Positions 18,492-27,072 are shown, counted from the stretch's first letter. The stretch is DNA of 64,000 nucleotides from Streptococcus merionis DSM 19192 (GCF_000380085.1 NZ_KB904538.1:39995-103994), one strand, 5' to 3'. The notes: generated from the letters alone by a model not told the origin. Numbers and translations are program-made.

Positions 18492-19049
18492 TTAAACACT
18501 ATCTACAAAACCAAATTCAGATAGCGGGGTTAGTCTAAAGGAGATAACTCCGATAAGGTCTGATTGGTTAATGAGGCCGTGCTGACGGCTATCAGCACTA
18601 TTTGTTCGATCATCATTCAGTATCAGATACTGGCGCTTAGGTATGGTCCCGTCAACTGTTTGCGTGAGTGTTTCGATACTAAAATCATTGGTAAAATAAG
18701 CCCCATTAACAAACTGTTTGTGATAAGTTGCTTTTAAACTTTCAATATAGGGTTCTTCCTGAACCTTGTTGTTTAAATAAAGGACATCATCCATGAAAGT
18801 CACTGAGTCACCAGACTTAGCAATAATACGCCCGATATACTTTTTACCGCCCACCTTGTAAAGCACCAGATCGCTATAATCAGCCTTGACGGTCTTAAAA
18901 GCAACGACCATTTCGCCTTGACGAACCACATTGTTCGCATCTTGCTCAGTCACAGTGTAGGGCTCAAATACGTACAAACGCAAACCAATCAAAGCCACAA
19001 CAAAAACCATTACCAGAATAATTGATTTGACCAAATCTCTTTTTACCAT
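18492..19049 (-). CDS. Signal peptidase I-like protein lacking the catalytic dyad
   Basis: The 185-residue membrane protein has one N-terminal transmembrane segment (about residues 8-26) and the overall S26 signal peptidase fold. Conserved outer boxes remain (YVFEPYTV, SGDSVTF, LNDDRTNSADSRQHG, LIGVISFRLTPL). The nucleophile Ser of the usual SMxPT box is replaced by Asp37 in TEQDANNV. The general-base Lys normally before Arg in the KR box is Gly73 in YIGRI. It should therefore not cleave signal peptides by the usual mechanism. Inactive relatives such as SipA/LepA in streptococcal pilus loci work as assembly helpers, but no pilus genes are nearby here. It is monocistronic, facing pulA across a shared terminator. 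Confidence 0.75.
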   Translation of the reverse strand: MVKRDLVKSIILVMVFVVALIGLRLYVFEPYTVTEQDANNVVRQGEMVVAFKTVKADYSDLVLYKVGGKKYIGRIIAKSGDSVTFMDDVLYLNNKVQEEPYIESLKATYHKQFVNGAYFTNDFSIETLTQTVDGTIPKRQYLILNDDRTNSADSRQHGLINQSDLIGVISFRLTPLSEFGFVDSV

Positions 19050-19167
19050 ACAATCTCACTCCTCACTCTTTCATTGTACCATAAATCGTGGAAAAGTACA
19101 GACCCATGATAAGTTCAATTTGATATTTTCAGAAAAACAACTGAAATTCCAAATACTTCTAGCAACC

Positions 19168-19842
19168 TTATTTCAAGCCCTTGTGAAGACCGTAAATTTG
19201 CCCAATCGTTTGAATGAAAATAATGCCTCGACCAGGTTCATCAATGGCCAAATGCGTTCGAATCGATTGAACAATCCGATCAGAATCATCCTTAGGAGCG
19301 ATAATCCAAACGACCTCTTTTTCAGGTTCGATATCCATATTAAAGAGCCTTGTCGTCTCGTTAATCCCTGACCCACGGCCATTAATAATGGTGCCACCCT
19401 GAGATCCAGCAGCCTCTGCAGCTTCAATCACGTCCTCGGCATTGCCGCGCTCCACAACAGTTGTAATCAGATGGTACATTCCCTCTTCTCCTCTTGTTTT
19501 TTCAGTATAGGTTGATTGATAAGTTCTCGAACCAATAATTTGGCAAATTGGAATGGTGAACATGAGCCCGTGGTGGGGCTTTTCAAAATGAATCTTAGAG
19601 TCCAGATGTGTCATCAATTCCTGTGTCTTCTCATGTTGACTGGCCATGAGAACCACTTCTTTTTCGACATCATATAGTGACAAAAAATTGAGAAAGGGGT
19701 GTTTAACCGTTCCTAAAGCAGGAAGGACTGTTCCTCCTCGAAAACCTATTTTTTTAGCTAATTCTAAAATACGGCTGCCCTGACCATAATTCACAATCAC
19801 ATAGAGCAATTCTAGCGATGGTATTTCTTCGATTGTATTCAA
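19168..19842 (-). CDS. Tandem PII-like (GlnB-fold) protein
   Basis: The 224-residue soluble protein contains two PII-like halves: residues ~12-105 (LLYVIVNYGQGSRILELAKKIG, RGGTVLPALGT) and ~118-224 (LITTVVERGNAEDVIEAAEAAG, GGTIINGRGSG, PGRGIIFI). Each shows the beta-alpha-beta start and the glycine-rich T-loop-like segment of PII relatives. It begins with TTG whose last two bases overlap the TGA stop of the DUF1538 gene, so the two are translationally coupled. The natural inference is that it senses a small molecule and gates the partner membrane protein, as PII proteins do with AmtB. The ligand and transported substance are unknown. Confidence 0.72.
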   Translation of the reverse strand: MNTIEEIPSLELLYVIVNYGQGSRILELAKKIGFRGGTVLPALGTVKHPFLNFLSLYDVEKEVVLMASQHEKTQELMTHLDSKIHFEKPHHGLMFTIPICQIIGSRTYQSTYTEKTRGEEGMYHLITTVVERGNAEDVIEAAEAAGSQGGTIINGRGSGINETTRLFNMDIEPEKEVVWIIAPKDDSDRIVQSIRTHLAIDEPGRGIIFIQTIGQIYGLHKGLK

Positions 19843-21323
19843 GACCTCGTCTCTCCCTTCTTATGGTTTGATTTTAATTGATAAATAAAGCCTAATATTT
19901 GCAAAGTAATAATCGGCGTCATGGCAACCATGGCAATCATACCAAAGCCATCAACCAGCAGATCAGCTCCTTCAAAAATATGAGCAGCTCCCTGAATAAA
20001 GGCCATGATAAAGGTCGCGGTCATAGGACCAGTCGCAACTCCCCCAGCATCAAAGGCTATCCCCACAAAAAGCTTTGGCGTGATAAACATGAGCCCTAAT
20101 GAAAGCAGATAACCTGGCAAGAGATAATGCCAAAGCTGAATACTCGGAACTAAAATACGAATGACAGATAAAGCGACAGCTGTCCCAACACCTAAAGCAA
20201 GTGACATTAAGACGGCTCGACGCTTGACATAACCACTGGTAACTTGCTCAATCTGATGGGTTAGGACATACACAGCAGGCTCAGCCAGAATAGTCACGAC
20301 ACCAAATACAAAGCCAATCACCACAATCGAAAGCTTATTCTCCAGCGACACTAAGGCTTGACCGATATAGGTTCCAACATCCATAAAACCGCCATTAACA
20401 CCGACCATAAAAAGAAAGAGGCCAACATAAGCAAAACCAAATCCTGTTAGAAGACGGCGTAACTCACGCTTTCCTAAGTGAAGGCTGAGCTTTTGCAAGA
20501 CCAGCAAAAGTCCTAGAAGCGGTAAAATCACAATTAAGGTTTCTTTAGCATAATTAGAAGCTAGCCCAGTAAAAGAGGATACTATAGCATTGCTATCTAA
20601 GTTTCCTGTTTCCAATTCTGCGTGGAAAGTCTGTGTTTTGCTCAAAAAGCTCAAAAGGAGAACCGCGATAATCGCCCCCGTTGAAGCGATAGCCACTAAT
20701 CCGAAACTATCTTTCTCAGACGCCTTACTATCTTTTTTCATCTTGGAAATCCCCACAGATAAAGCCAAGATAAAGGGAACTGCTAAGATTCCTGTCGTTG
20801 AGCCGGAGGCGTCAAAAGCAATGGCTAAAAATTCTTTTGAAGTTCCCAAAGACAATAGCCCAATTATCCCATAAAGAACCAATAACAGCTTATAAAGAGG
20901 GATATTGAAAAATATCCTTATAAAACCAAGGGCCAGCATCAAGGCAAGACCGATGGCAACCAAGAGTAACAGTGACAAGGCTGGTATACTTCCGCTCGTC
21001 ACATCGTTCACTTGATTTGCTAAAACCATGAGACCAGGCTCAGCAATTGAGGTGAAAAAACCTAGCACTATCCCTGCTACAATAACCAACCAAAGCTTGT
21101 TTGATTTCGCTAAGGTCGTACCCGTATACCCTCCTAGTGGTGTAATTCCAATATCTACACCAATCAGAAAAGCTGTCAACCCTAAGATGACTAAAACAGC
21201 GCCAATCATAAATCGCCACATCATCGGACCAGGCATAGGTGTCAAAGTGACATTCAAAATACCTACTATCACACATATGGGCACTACCGATACAAAAACT
21301 TCTTTAAATTTAGCTCTAAGCAA
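19839..21323 (-). CDS. DUF1538 membrane protein (putative permease)
   Basis: The 494-residue polytopic protein has about twelve hydrophobic segments arranged as two homologous halves. The motif GIAEPGLMVLANQV-type in half one (SIAEPGLMVLANQVNDVTSG) recurs as ILAEPAVYVLTHQIEQVTSG in half two. FDASGSTTG and FDAGGVATGP also match between halves. This is the pattern of the uncharacterised DUF1538 family. Its promoter has -35 TTGAAT (21442-21447), a 17-base spacer and an extended -10 TATAAT (21419-21424). It is coupled to the PII-like gene by a four-base overlap. Transport function is inferred from architecture only. Confidence 0.75.
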   Translation of the reverse strand: MLRAKFKEVFVSVVPICVIVGILNVTLTPMPGPMMWRFMIGAVLVILGLTAFLIGVDIGITPLGGYTGTTLAKSNKLWLVIVAGIVLGFFTSIAEPGLMVLANQVNDVTSGSIPALSLLLLVAIGLALMLALGFIRIFFNIPLYKLLLVLYGIIGLLSLGTSKEFLAIAFDASGSTTGILAVPFILALSVGISKMKKDSKASEKDSFGLVAIASTGAIIAVLLLSFLSKTQTFHAELETGNLDSNAIVSSFTGLASNYAKETLIVILPLLGLLLVLQKLSLHLGKRELRRLLTGFGFAYVGLFLFMVGVNGGFMDVGTYIGQALVSLENKLSIVVIGFVFGVVTILAEPAVYVLTHQIEQVTSGYVKRRAVLMSLALGVGTAVALSVIRILVPSIQLWHYLLPGYLLSLGLMFITPKLFVGIAFDAGGVATGPMTATFIMAFIQGAAHIFEGADLLVDGFGMIAMVAMTPIITLQILGFIYQLKSNHKKGETRS

Positions 21324-21418
21324 ACCAACCTCGCATTTCTATCTTATTTGTTGCATAAAGATCTTTCAGCTGTTCAACTGCATTTCTTCATACCACTTAA
21401 AAGCAATAAACTAACCAC

Positions 21419-21447
21419 ATTATATCATATTAGGAGGGTGAATTCAA
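21419..21447 (-). promoter_or_regulatory. Promoter of the DUF1538-PII operon
   Basis: -35 TTGAAT and extended -10 TGATATAAT, 17-base spacing, on the reverse strand. The 21448-21690 stretch beyond it contains no reading frame or structure I can support. Confidence 0.7.
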
Positions 21448-21692
21448 ATTGAAACGATTCTAAACACGAAAACACATGGCGAAATCTTCTCATCATTTCC
21501 TGTGCAGAGTTATACTTATAGAAACCGTCTTCTAAGAGCTTTTCCATTACTTTATACCACAGAAAGTAGTGTCATCATCCTTTTCAATCTTCATTATTTC
21601 TAAAAATCCGACACTATATTACCTTGTTTCTCCACAGACCTACAAGTTCTTAATGAAATAACCGATTTTCTCTCGAAAAACTTCTTAAATCG

Positions 21693-21701
21693 TGCTATAA
21701 T
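21693..21701 (+). promoter_or_regulatory. Extended -10 immediately before an ATG (likely leaderless start)
   Basis: TGC plus TATAAT (21696-21701) ends six bases before the ATG at 21708, which places transcription start at or next to the A of the ATG. No Shine-Dalgarno sequence can fit. Confidence 0.6.
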
Positions 21702-21707
21702 GCACCT

Positions 21708-22829
21708 ATGGAAAAGAAACACATCATTATCATCGGAGGCGGTATCGTTGGCTCAACGGCTGCCTACTATCTCTCAAAATCACCTGACCATCGTGTGACC
21801 TTGATTGACGATGGGACAGGTCAGGCGACTCGGGCAGCTGCTGGTATCATCTGCCCTTGGTTTACTCTCAAGCGCAACAAAGACTGGTACCGCCTGACCA
21901 GCCAAGGGGCAGCTTTCTACGAAACTTTTATGGAGGATCTGCGCAAAGACGGTCTGGAGCACTTGCCCTACAAGCAAACTGGAACATTTGTCTTTAAGAA
22001 AAAAGAAGAACACCTAAGACATGCTGTCCAGCTTGCAGATGAACGTCGTGTAGACTGCCCTAGGATTGGTGAAGTGACGATTCACACACCTGAGGAGGTT
22101 GCTCAGGTCATTCCACCATTTACTAGCGAATACGGAGCTGTCTTTGCGACAGGTGGTGGCAGGCTCAATGGTACTCAGCTAGTAGATGACTTACGCAATC
22201 TCTTTGTCAAAAATGGTGGCACCTACTTACAAGGTTCAGCCAGCCTTGTTGATGAAAAAACAGTTCTCTTTCAAGACGAAGAGCTCGTGGCCGATCACCT
22301 CATCCTCGCGGTCGGAGCTTGGTTACCACAGCTTCTCTCGCCTCTCGGTTACGACGTCGATGTTCGTCCACAAAAAGGCCAGCTAATAGAGTTTGAAACC
22401 AATTTACAAACAGATGATTGGCCTGTTTGCATGCCACCGGGTGAGATTGACTTGTTGCCTTTTGAAAATGGACGCATGGTTATCGGTGCTAGTCACGAAA
22501 ACGATATGGGCTACGATATTAGCGTTGATAAGGATATCATCAACGGGCTTAAAGAAAAAGCTGCTACTTTTATCCCTGAGTTGGTCAATGAAGCTATCAG
22601 CAAGATTCGTGTAGGGACACGCGCCTACACATCAGACTATGCACCGTTTTACGGCACTGTTTCTGGAAATGATAAGCTTTGGGTTGCCTCAGGATTAGGC
22701 TCTTCAGGATTAACTAATGGCCCTTATATCGCCTGGCAGATGGCTCAGCATATTTTAGGTCAGGATCCTAGCTACGATTTAACCCCTCACTCACCAGAAA
22801 AATATATCCAAAAGCTTCCAAAGGCTTGA
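21708..22829 (+). CDS. FAD-dependent amino-acid oxidase/dehydrogenase (DadA/ThiO family)
   Basis: The 373-residue DAO-family flavoprotein has the dinucleotide-binding motif IIIGGGIVGSTAAYYLS at the very N-terminus, an RAAAGIICPW segment, and a C-terminal GLGSSGLTNGPYIAW loop that closes over FAD. Members oxidise D-amino acids, glycine or sarcosine-type substrates; which one cannot be told here. It is monocistronic with a strong terminator at 22859-22910. The start is unambiguous because the FAD motif begins within six residues, yet there is no ribosome-binding site and the -10 lies directly ahead, indicating a leaderless mRNA. Confidence 0.85.
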   Translation: MEKKHIIIIGGGIVGSTAAYYLSKSPDHRVTLIDDGTGQATRAAAGIICPWFTLKRNKDWYRLTSQGAAFYETFMEDLRKDGLEHLPYKQTGTFVFKKKEEHLRHAVQLADERRVDCPRIGEVTIHTPEEVAQVIPPFTSEYGAVFATGGGRLNGTQLVDDLRNLFVKNGGTYLQGSASLVDEKTVLFQDEELVADHLILAVGAWLPQLLSPLGYDVDVRPQKGQLIEFETNLQTDDWPVCMPPGEIDLLPFENGRMVIGASHENDMGYDISVDKDIINGLKEKAATFIPELVNEAISKIRVGTRAYTSDYAPFYGTVSGNDKLWVASGLGSSGLTNGPYIAWQMAQHILGQDPSYDLTPHSPEKYIQKLPKA

Positions 22830-22858
22830 TTTAACAGGCTTTCTAAGAACTATCAGAA

Positions 22859-22910
22859 AAACACCAGATATTGTGAAGTTTTAAAAAACGAAGCACAACA
22901 TCTGGTGTTT
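22859..22910 (+). terminator. Terminator after the DAO-family gene
   Basis: AAACACCAGAT (22859-22869) pairs with ATCTGGTGTTT (22900-22910), extended inside by TTGTG/CACAA, and is followed by a T run. The nrdH -35 begins only six bases later. Confidence 0.85.
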
Positions 22911-22915
22911 TTGTC

Positions 22916-22957
22916 TTGACATTCTTCCCAAATCTGATATACTGAATGAGAATCATT
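22916..22957 (+). promoter_or_regulatory. nrdHE promoter with palindromic operator
   Basis: -35 TTGACA (22916-22921), a 16-base spacer and extended -10 TGA-TATACT (22938-22943). AATGA-GAA-TCATT (22945-22957) sits right after the -10, where a repressor would block initiation. It resembles a Fur/PerR-type metal or peroxide operator more than an NrdR box. Metal- or peroxide-responsive control of a class Ib reductase would be sensible, but is inference. Confidence 0.6.
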
Positions 22958-22980
22958 TGAATTAAAAAGGAGTCCCCTCT

Positions 22981-23199
22981 ATGGTAACAGTCTATTCTAA
23001 AAATAATTGTATGCAATGCAACATGACCAAAAAAGAACTGACTAAATTAGGTGTTGAATTCACTGAAATTAACCTTGATGAACAACCTGAATACATCCAA
23101 CAGGTTAAAGATTTAGGTTTTTCTGCTGCCCCAGTTATCCAAACACCGACCGACATTTGGGCCGGCTTTCAACCAGCCAAATTAAAGGCACTTGCCTAA
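22981..23199 (+). CDS. nrdH: Glutaredoxin-like protein NrdH
   Basis: The 72-residue thioredoxin-fold protein reduces the class Ib ribonucleotide reductase. The redox pair is CMQC near residue 11. The NrdH-type C-terminal WAGFQPAKLKAL substrate-binding segment is intact and SAAPVIQ carries the cis-proline. AAAAGGAG precedes the ATG. It is 45 bases before nrdE, in one operon. Confidence 0.95.
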   Translation: MVTVYSKNNCMQCNMTKKELTKLGVEFTEINLDEQPEYIQQVKDLGFSAAPVIQTPTDIWAGFQPAKLKALA

Positions 23200-23244
23200 T
23201 CGTTTTTTAATTTTGTTTATCACTACATTAGAAAAAGGAAAATT

Positions 23245-25404
23245 ATGAGTCTTAAAGACCTTGGAGATGTTTCGTATTTTCGTCTCAATAATGAAATCAA
23301 CCGACCAGTTAATGGTCAAATTCCCCTTCACAAGGATAAGGAAGCCCTAGATGCCTTCTTTCGTGAAAATGTCATTCCAAATACGAAAGTATTTGCCTCA
23401 ATCAATGATAAAATCAACTATCTCGTCTCTGAAAATTATCTGGAAAAAGCGTTTATTGAGCTTTACCGACCGGAATTCTTAGCAGAGTTGGCGGACTTTA
23501 TCAAGGCTCAAAATTTCAAATTTAAATCGTTTATGGCGGCTTATAAGTTCTACAATCAATACGCTTTAAAAACCAATGATGGCCGCTACTATTTGGAATC
23601 CTTAGAAGATCGTGTCATGTTCAACGCGCTTTATTTCGCTAACGGTAATGAGGAACTTGCAACTAACTTAGCTAATGAAATGGTTCACCAACGCTATCAG
23701 CCAGCAACACCGTCTTTCCTCAATGCAGGCCGTGCCCGTCGTGGTGAGTTGGTGTCGTGCTTCCTCATTCAGGTCACAGATGACATGAACTCTATTGGTC
23801 GTTCGATCAACTCAGCTCTGCAACTGTCCCGTATTGGTGGCGGTGTAGGGATCTCCCTCAATAACCTGCGCGAAGCTGGCGCTCCAATCAAAGGCTATGA
23901 AGGGGCTGCATCTGGTGTTGTGCCTGTTATGAAACTCTTTGAAGACAGCTTCTCTTACTCTAATCAACTAGGGCAACGCCAAGGGGCTGGTGTCGTCTAC
24001 CTCAATGTCTTCCACCCAGATATTATCGCTTTCTTGTCTACTAAAAAAGAAAATGCTGACGAAAAGGTTCGTGTCAAGACGCTATCTCTCGGTGTGACCA
24101 TTCCAGATAAATTCTACGAATTAGCCCGTAAAAATGAGGACATGTACCTCTTTAGCCCTTACTCGGTAGAACTTGAGTACGGTGTTCCGTTCAACTACAT
24201 CAACATCACTGAAAAATATGATGAGCTCGTAGCCAACCCACGAATCCGTAAAACCAAGATTCGTGCTCGTGACTTGGAAACTGAAATCTCGAAATTACAG
24301 CAAGAGTCTGGCTACCCCTACGTCATCAACATTGATACAGCTAACAACTCTAACCCGATCGAGGGGATGATTACCATGTCCAACCTCTGCTCGGAAATCC
24401 TTCAGGTTCAAGAGCCATCTGTCATCAACGACAAGCAAGAATTTGTCAAGATGGGAACAGATATCTCCTGTAATCTTGGCTCTACCAATGTGGTTAACAT
24501 GATGACTTCTCCAGACTTTGGTTTGTCCATTCGCACAATGACACGGGCATTGACCTTTGTCACGGACTCCTCACATATCCATGCTGTTCCAACTGTCAAC
24601 CACGGTAATGAATTAGCTCATACTATCGGCCTCGGTGCCATGGGACTCCACTCTTACCTAGCTCAAAACCTGATGGAATACGGTAGTCCTGAGTCTATCG
24701 AATTCACCCATATCTACTTCATGCTGATGAATTATTGGACCTTGGTTGAGTCAAATAACATTGCCCGTGAGCGCGGTGTGACCTTCCATAACTTTGAAAA
24801 TTCTGATTATGCGAATGGTAGCTACTTTGACAAATACACCAGTGGTCACTATGTACCAAAGTCTGACAAGATTAAAGAACTCTTCAAGGGGATTTTTATC
24901 CCGTCTGCAAAAGACTGGGAAGCTCTCAAAGTTAAGGTCATGGCAGACGGTCTCTACCACCAAAACCGCCTTGCAGTCGCACCGAACGGCTCTATCAGCT
25001 ATATCAATGATGTGTCAGCCTCAATCCACCCGATTACGCAACGTATCGAAGAGCGCCAAGAAAAGAAAATTGGTAAGATTTACTATCCAGCAGCTGGTCT
25101 TTCAACAGAGACCATCCCTTATTACACTTCCGCTTACGATATGGACATGCGCAAGGTTATCGATGTCTATGCGGCTGCCACCGAGCATGTGGATCAAGGT
25201 TTGTCCCTAACCCTCTTTATCCGTAGCGATATTCCAGAAGGCATCTACGAATGGAAAAAAGAACGCAAGCAAACCACGCGTGATCTCTCTATCCTGCGTA
25301 ACTACGCCTTTAACAAAGGCATCAAGTCCATCTACTACGTCCGTACCTTCACAGATGACGGTGACGAAGTTGGGGCAAACCAATGTGAAAGCTGTGTGAT
25401 TTAA
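23245..25404 (+). CDS. nrdE: Class Ib ribonucleotide reductase alpha subunit
   Basis: The 719-residue catalytic subunit reduces ribonucleoside diphosphates to deoxy forms. The N-terminal ATP-cone is absent, as expected of class Ib. The active-site cysteines are in RGELVSCFLIQV and NLCSEILQ, PNGSISYIND is present, and the C-terminal redox pair QCESCVI is the NrdH docking tail. It is co-transcribed with nrdH. In many streptococci nrdF follows closely; here it is over 700 bases away, beyond a dispersed repeat and a reverse-strand gene. Confidence 0.96.
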   Translation: MSLKDLGDVSYFRLNNEINRPVNGQIPLHKDKEALDAFFRENVIPNTKVFASINDKINYLVSENYLEKAFIELYRPEFLAELADFIKAQNFKFKSFMAAYKFYNQYALKTNDGRYYLESLEDRVMFNALYFANGNEELATNLANEMVHQRYQPATPSFLNAGRARRGELVSCFLIQVTDDMNSIGRSINSALQLSRIGGGVGISLNNLREAGAPIKGYEGAASGVVPVMKLFEDSFSYSNQLGQRQGAGVVYLNVFHPDIIAFLSTKKENADEKVRVKTLSLGVTIPDKFYELARKNEDMYLFSPYSVELEYGVPFNYINITEKYDELVANPRIRKTKIRARDLETEISKLQQESGYPYVINIDTANNSNPIEGMITMSNLCSEILQVQEPSVINDKQEFVKMGTDISCNLGSTNVVNMMTSPDFGLSIRTMTRALTFVTDSSHIHAVPTVNHGNELAHTIGLGAMGLHSYLAQNLMEYGSPESIEFTHIYFMLMNYWTLVESNNIARERGVTFHNFENSDYANGSYFDKYTSGHYVPKSDKIKELFKGIFIPSAKDWEALKVKVMADGLYHQNRLAVAPNGSISYINDVSASIHPITQRIEERQEKKIGKIYYPAAGLSTETIPYYTSAYDMDMRKVIDVYAAATEHVDQGLSLTLFIRSDIPEGIYEWKKERKQTTRDLSILRNYAFNKGIKSIYYVRTFTDDGDEVGANQCESCVI

Positions 25405-25444
25405 GACGCTAAATGTCATGGTTGCTAAAGCAAGTCACGACATA

Positions 25445-25648
25445 ACGAGGCTGGACTCAAGTCCCATCTCATCTCTCATCGTTTGCGTCAACATCTCAGC
25501 GCAGTGGTTGGGAGTAAGACTTGTTGGCCATGCCAACTTAGTCTTACCCCTGCACAGGTCATTAGGCGCTTTAGCGCCAATGAACCACTGCTGATTGGGC
25601 TCTAATACGTTGATAAATCAACTTTTAGACCCCTACTGTGCGGGGGTG
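25445..25648. repeat. Dispersed ~200-bp intergenic repeat, copy 1
   Basis: This stretch, from ACGAGGCTGG to TGTGCGGGGGTG, matches 39076-39284 over nearly its whole length. It has a central palindrome (GTAAGAC...GTCTTAC with an inner TTGGC-CAT-GCCAA) and a second hairpin GGCGCTTTAGCGCC. It contains no gene. Part of its core also appears near 140-170. It occupies most of the 313-base nrdE-downstream gap. Confidence 0.85.
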
Positions 25649-25692
25649 TTAAAGGAACTGTGCTCAATTCAAAAGCTTACTATAGTTACAAA

Positions 25693-25733
25693 AATAAATA
25701 GAGGTCAGCACACACGCCTAACCTCTATTTATT
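25693..25733. terminator. Terminator at the 3' end of the small membrane gene
   Basis: AATAAATAGAGGT (25693-25705) pairs perfectly with ACCTCTATTTATT (25721-25733). The right arm overlaps the last codons of the reverse-strand membrane gene. It can serve both that gene and read-through from nrdE. Confidence 0.8.
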
Positions 25734-26035
25734 CTATAATGTTGGTAAAGTAAGCGGCCATAGCGCCATAACCTATGAAGCATAAAAGCTGTTAGCCCTG
25801 AGAAACACAAACTAATCAAACCCAAGAGCAGCTGCTTTCTCAAAGAAAGCTCTGCCATGGTCACTTGAACAAGTGTAGCAGAAAATATCACTAAGCAAGC
25901 TGTTGCTAACACCCATATAAGAAAAAGAACGCCCTGAGAAACTTTTCCCAGCCGTCTTTCCTTCTTGCTTTCCATATAGTTGTCAATGCTTGCTACAAAA
26001 ATAACAGCTACAATTTCCATTAGAAAATCAAACAC
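25718..26035 (-). CDS. Small membrane protein of unknown function
   Basis: About 105 residues, with three hydrophobic segments (IVAVIFVASI; GVLFLIWVLATACLVIFSAT; LLLGLISLCFSGLTAFML) and a basic C-terminus. I do not recognise the family. The start is taken as the GTG at 26035, because GAGG lies eight bases before it. A longer ATG frame from 26074 would overlap the nrdF -10. It sits on the opposite strand between nrdE and nrdF and ends in its own hairpin, so it is probably an insertion that separated the two nrd genes rather than a functional partner. Confidence 0.5.
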   Translation of the reverse strand: MFDFLMEIVAVIFVASIDNYMESKKERRLGKVSQGVLFLIWVLATACLVIFSATLVQVTMAELSLRKQLLLGLISLCFSGLTAFMLHRLWRYGRLLYQHYRINRG

Positions 26036-26057
26036 ATTCAGGACCTCACCGCATTTA

Positions 26058-26066
26058 TGATATAAT
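26058..26066 (+). promoter_or_regulatory. nrdF promoter (extended -10)
   Basis: TGA plus TATAAT (26061-26066) lies 46 bases before the nrdF ATG. The -35 is weak. It shows that nrdF here has its own transcript, separate from nrdH-nrdE. Confidence 0.6.
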
Positions 26067-26112
26067 GATAACATACTGCGTTGTGATAAACAATGTCAAA
26101 ATTGGAGAACTT

Positions 26113-27072
26113 ATGACCACTTACTACAAAGCCATTAACTGGAACGCGATTGAAGACGCGATTGATAAATCTACTTGGGAGAAACTGACCGAGCAATTCT
26201 GGCTAGATACACGTATCCCTCTTTCAAACGACTTGGATGACTGGCGTAGCCTGTCAGAAGAGGAAAAAGACCTCGTTGGTAAAGTCTTTGGTGGCCTGAC
26301 TCTGCTTGACACCATGCAATCTGAAACAGGTGTCGAAGCAATTCGTCAGGATGTCCGTACACCTCATGAAGAGGCTGTCCTCAATAATATCCAGTTCATG
26401 GAATCTGTCCATGCCAAATCCTACTCCTCTATCTTTTCAACCCTCAATACCAAGTCTGAGATTGATGAGATTTTCGAATGGACTAATAACAACGAATACC
26501 TGCAACGAAAAGCTGAAATCATCAATGATATCTACCTCAACGGCACCGCCTTGGAAAAAAAGATTGCCAGTGTGTTCTTAGAAACTTTCCTCTTCTACTC
26601 TGGTTTTTTCACCCCGCTGTACTATCTGGGGAATAACAAGCTAGCCAACGTTGCCGAAATCATCAAGCTAATCATTCGCGACGAATCCGTTCACGGAACC
26701 TACATTGGCTACAAGTTCCAATTAGCTTATAATGAACTTCCTGAAAGTGACCAAGAAAACTTACGCGAATGGATGTACGACTTGCTCTACCAGCTCTATG
26801 AGAACGAAGAGGGCTACACAGACTCCCTTTACGAAAGTTTAGGCTGGGCAGAAGAAGTTAAGACTTTCTTGCGCTACAATGCCAATAAAGCACTTATGAA
26901 CCTAGGCCAAGACCCACTCTTTCCAGATTCAGCTTCTGATGTCAATCCAATTGTTATGAATGGTATTTCAACAGGAACTTCCAACCACGACTTCTTCTCC
27001 CAAGTCGGTAACGGCTACCTTCTCGGTGAAGTCGAAGCCATGGAAGATGACGATTATCTTTACGGGTTGTAA
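26113..27072 (+). CDS. nrdF: Class Ib ribonucleotide reductase beta subunit
   Basis: The 319-residue ferritin-like radical subunit carries the dimetal centre and tyrosyl radical used by NrdE. Metal-ligand segments are MQSETGVEAIRQD, NIQFMESVHAKSYSSIF with its E/H ligands, and IIRDESVHGTYIGY. The start ATG 26113 has TTGGAG just upstream. It is transcribed from its own promoter and ends in a terminator at 27071-27097. NrdI, the flavodoxin that activates manganese NrdF, is not in this window. Confidence 0.95.
   Translation: MTTYYKAINWNAIEDAIDKSTWEKLTEQFWLDTRIPLSNDLDDWRSLSEEEKDLVGKVFGGLTLLDTMQSETGVEAIRQDVRTPHEEAVLNNIQFMESVHAKSYSSIFSTLNTKSEIDEIFEWTNNNEYLQRKAEIINDIYLNGTALEKKIASVFLETFLFYSGFFTPLYYLGNNKLANVAEIIKLIIRDESVHGTYIGYKFQLAYNELPESDQENLREWMYDLLYQLYENEEGYTDSLYESLGWAEEVKTFLRYNANKALMNLGQDPLFPDSASDVNPIVMNGISTGTSNHDFFSQVGNGYLLGEVEAMEDDDYLYGL

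Noticed and set aside
18492..19049. Functional lepB signal peptidase
   Set aside because: Both the Ser nucleophile and Lys base positions are substituted.
25445..25648. CRISPR or tandem array
   Set aside because: The repeat occurs as single dispersed copies, with no regular spacers and no cas genes in the window.
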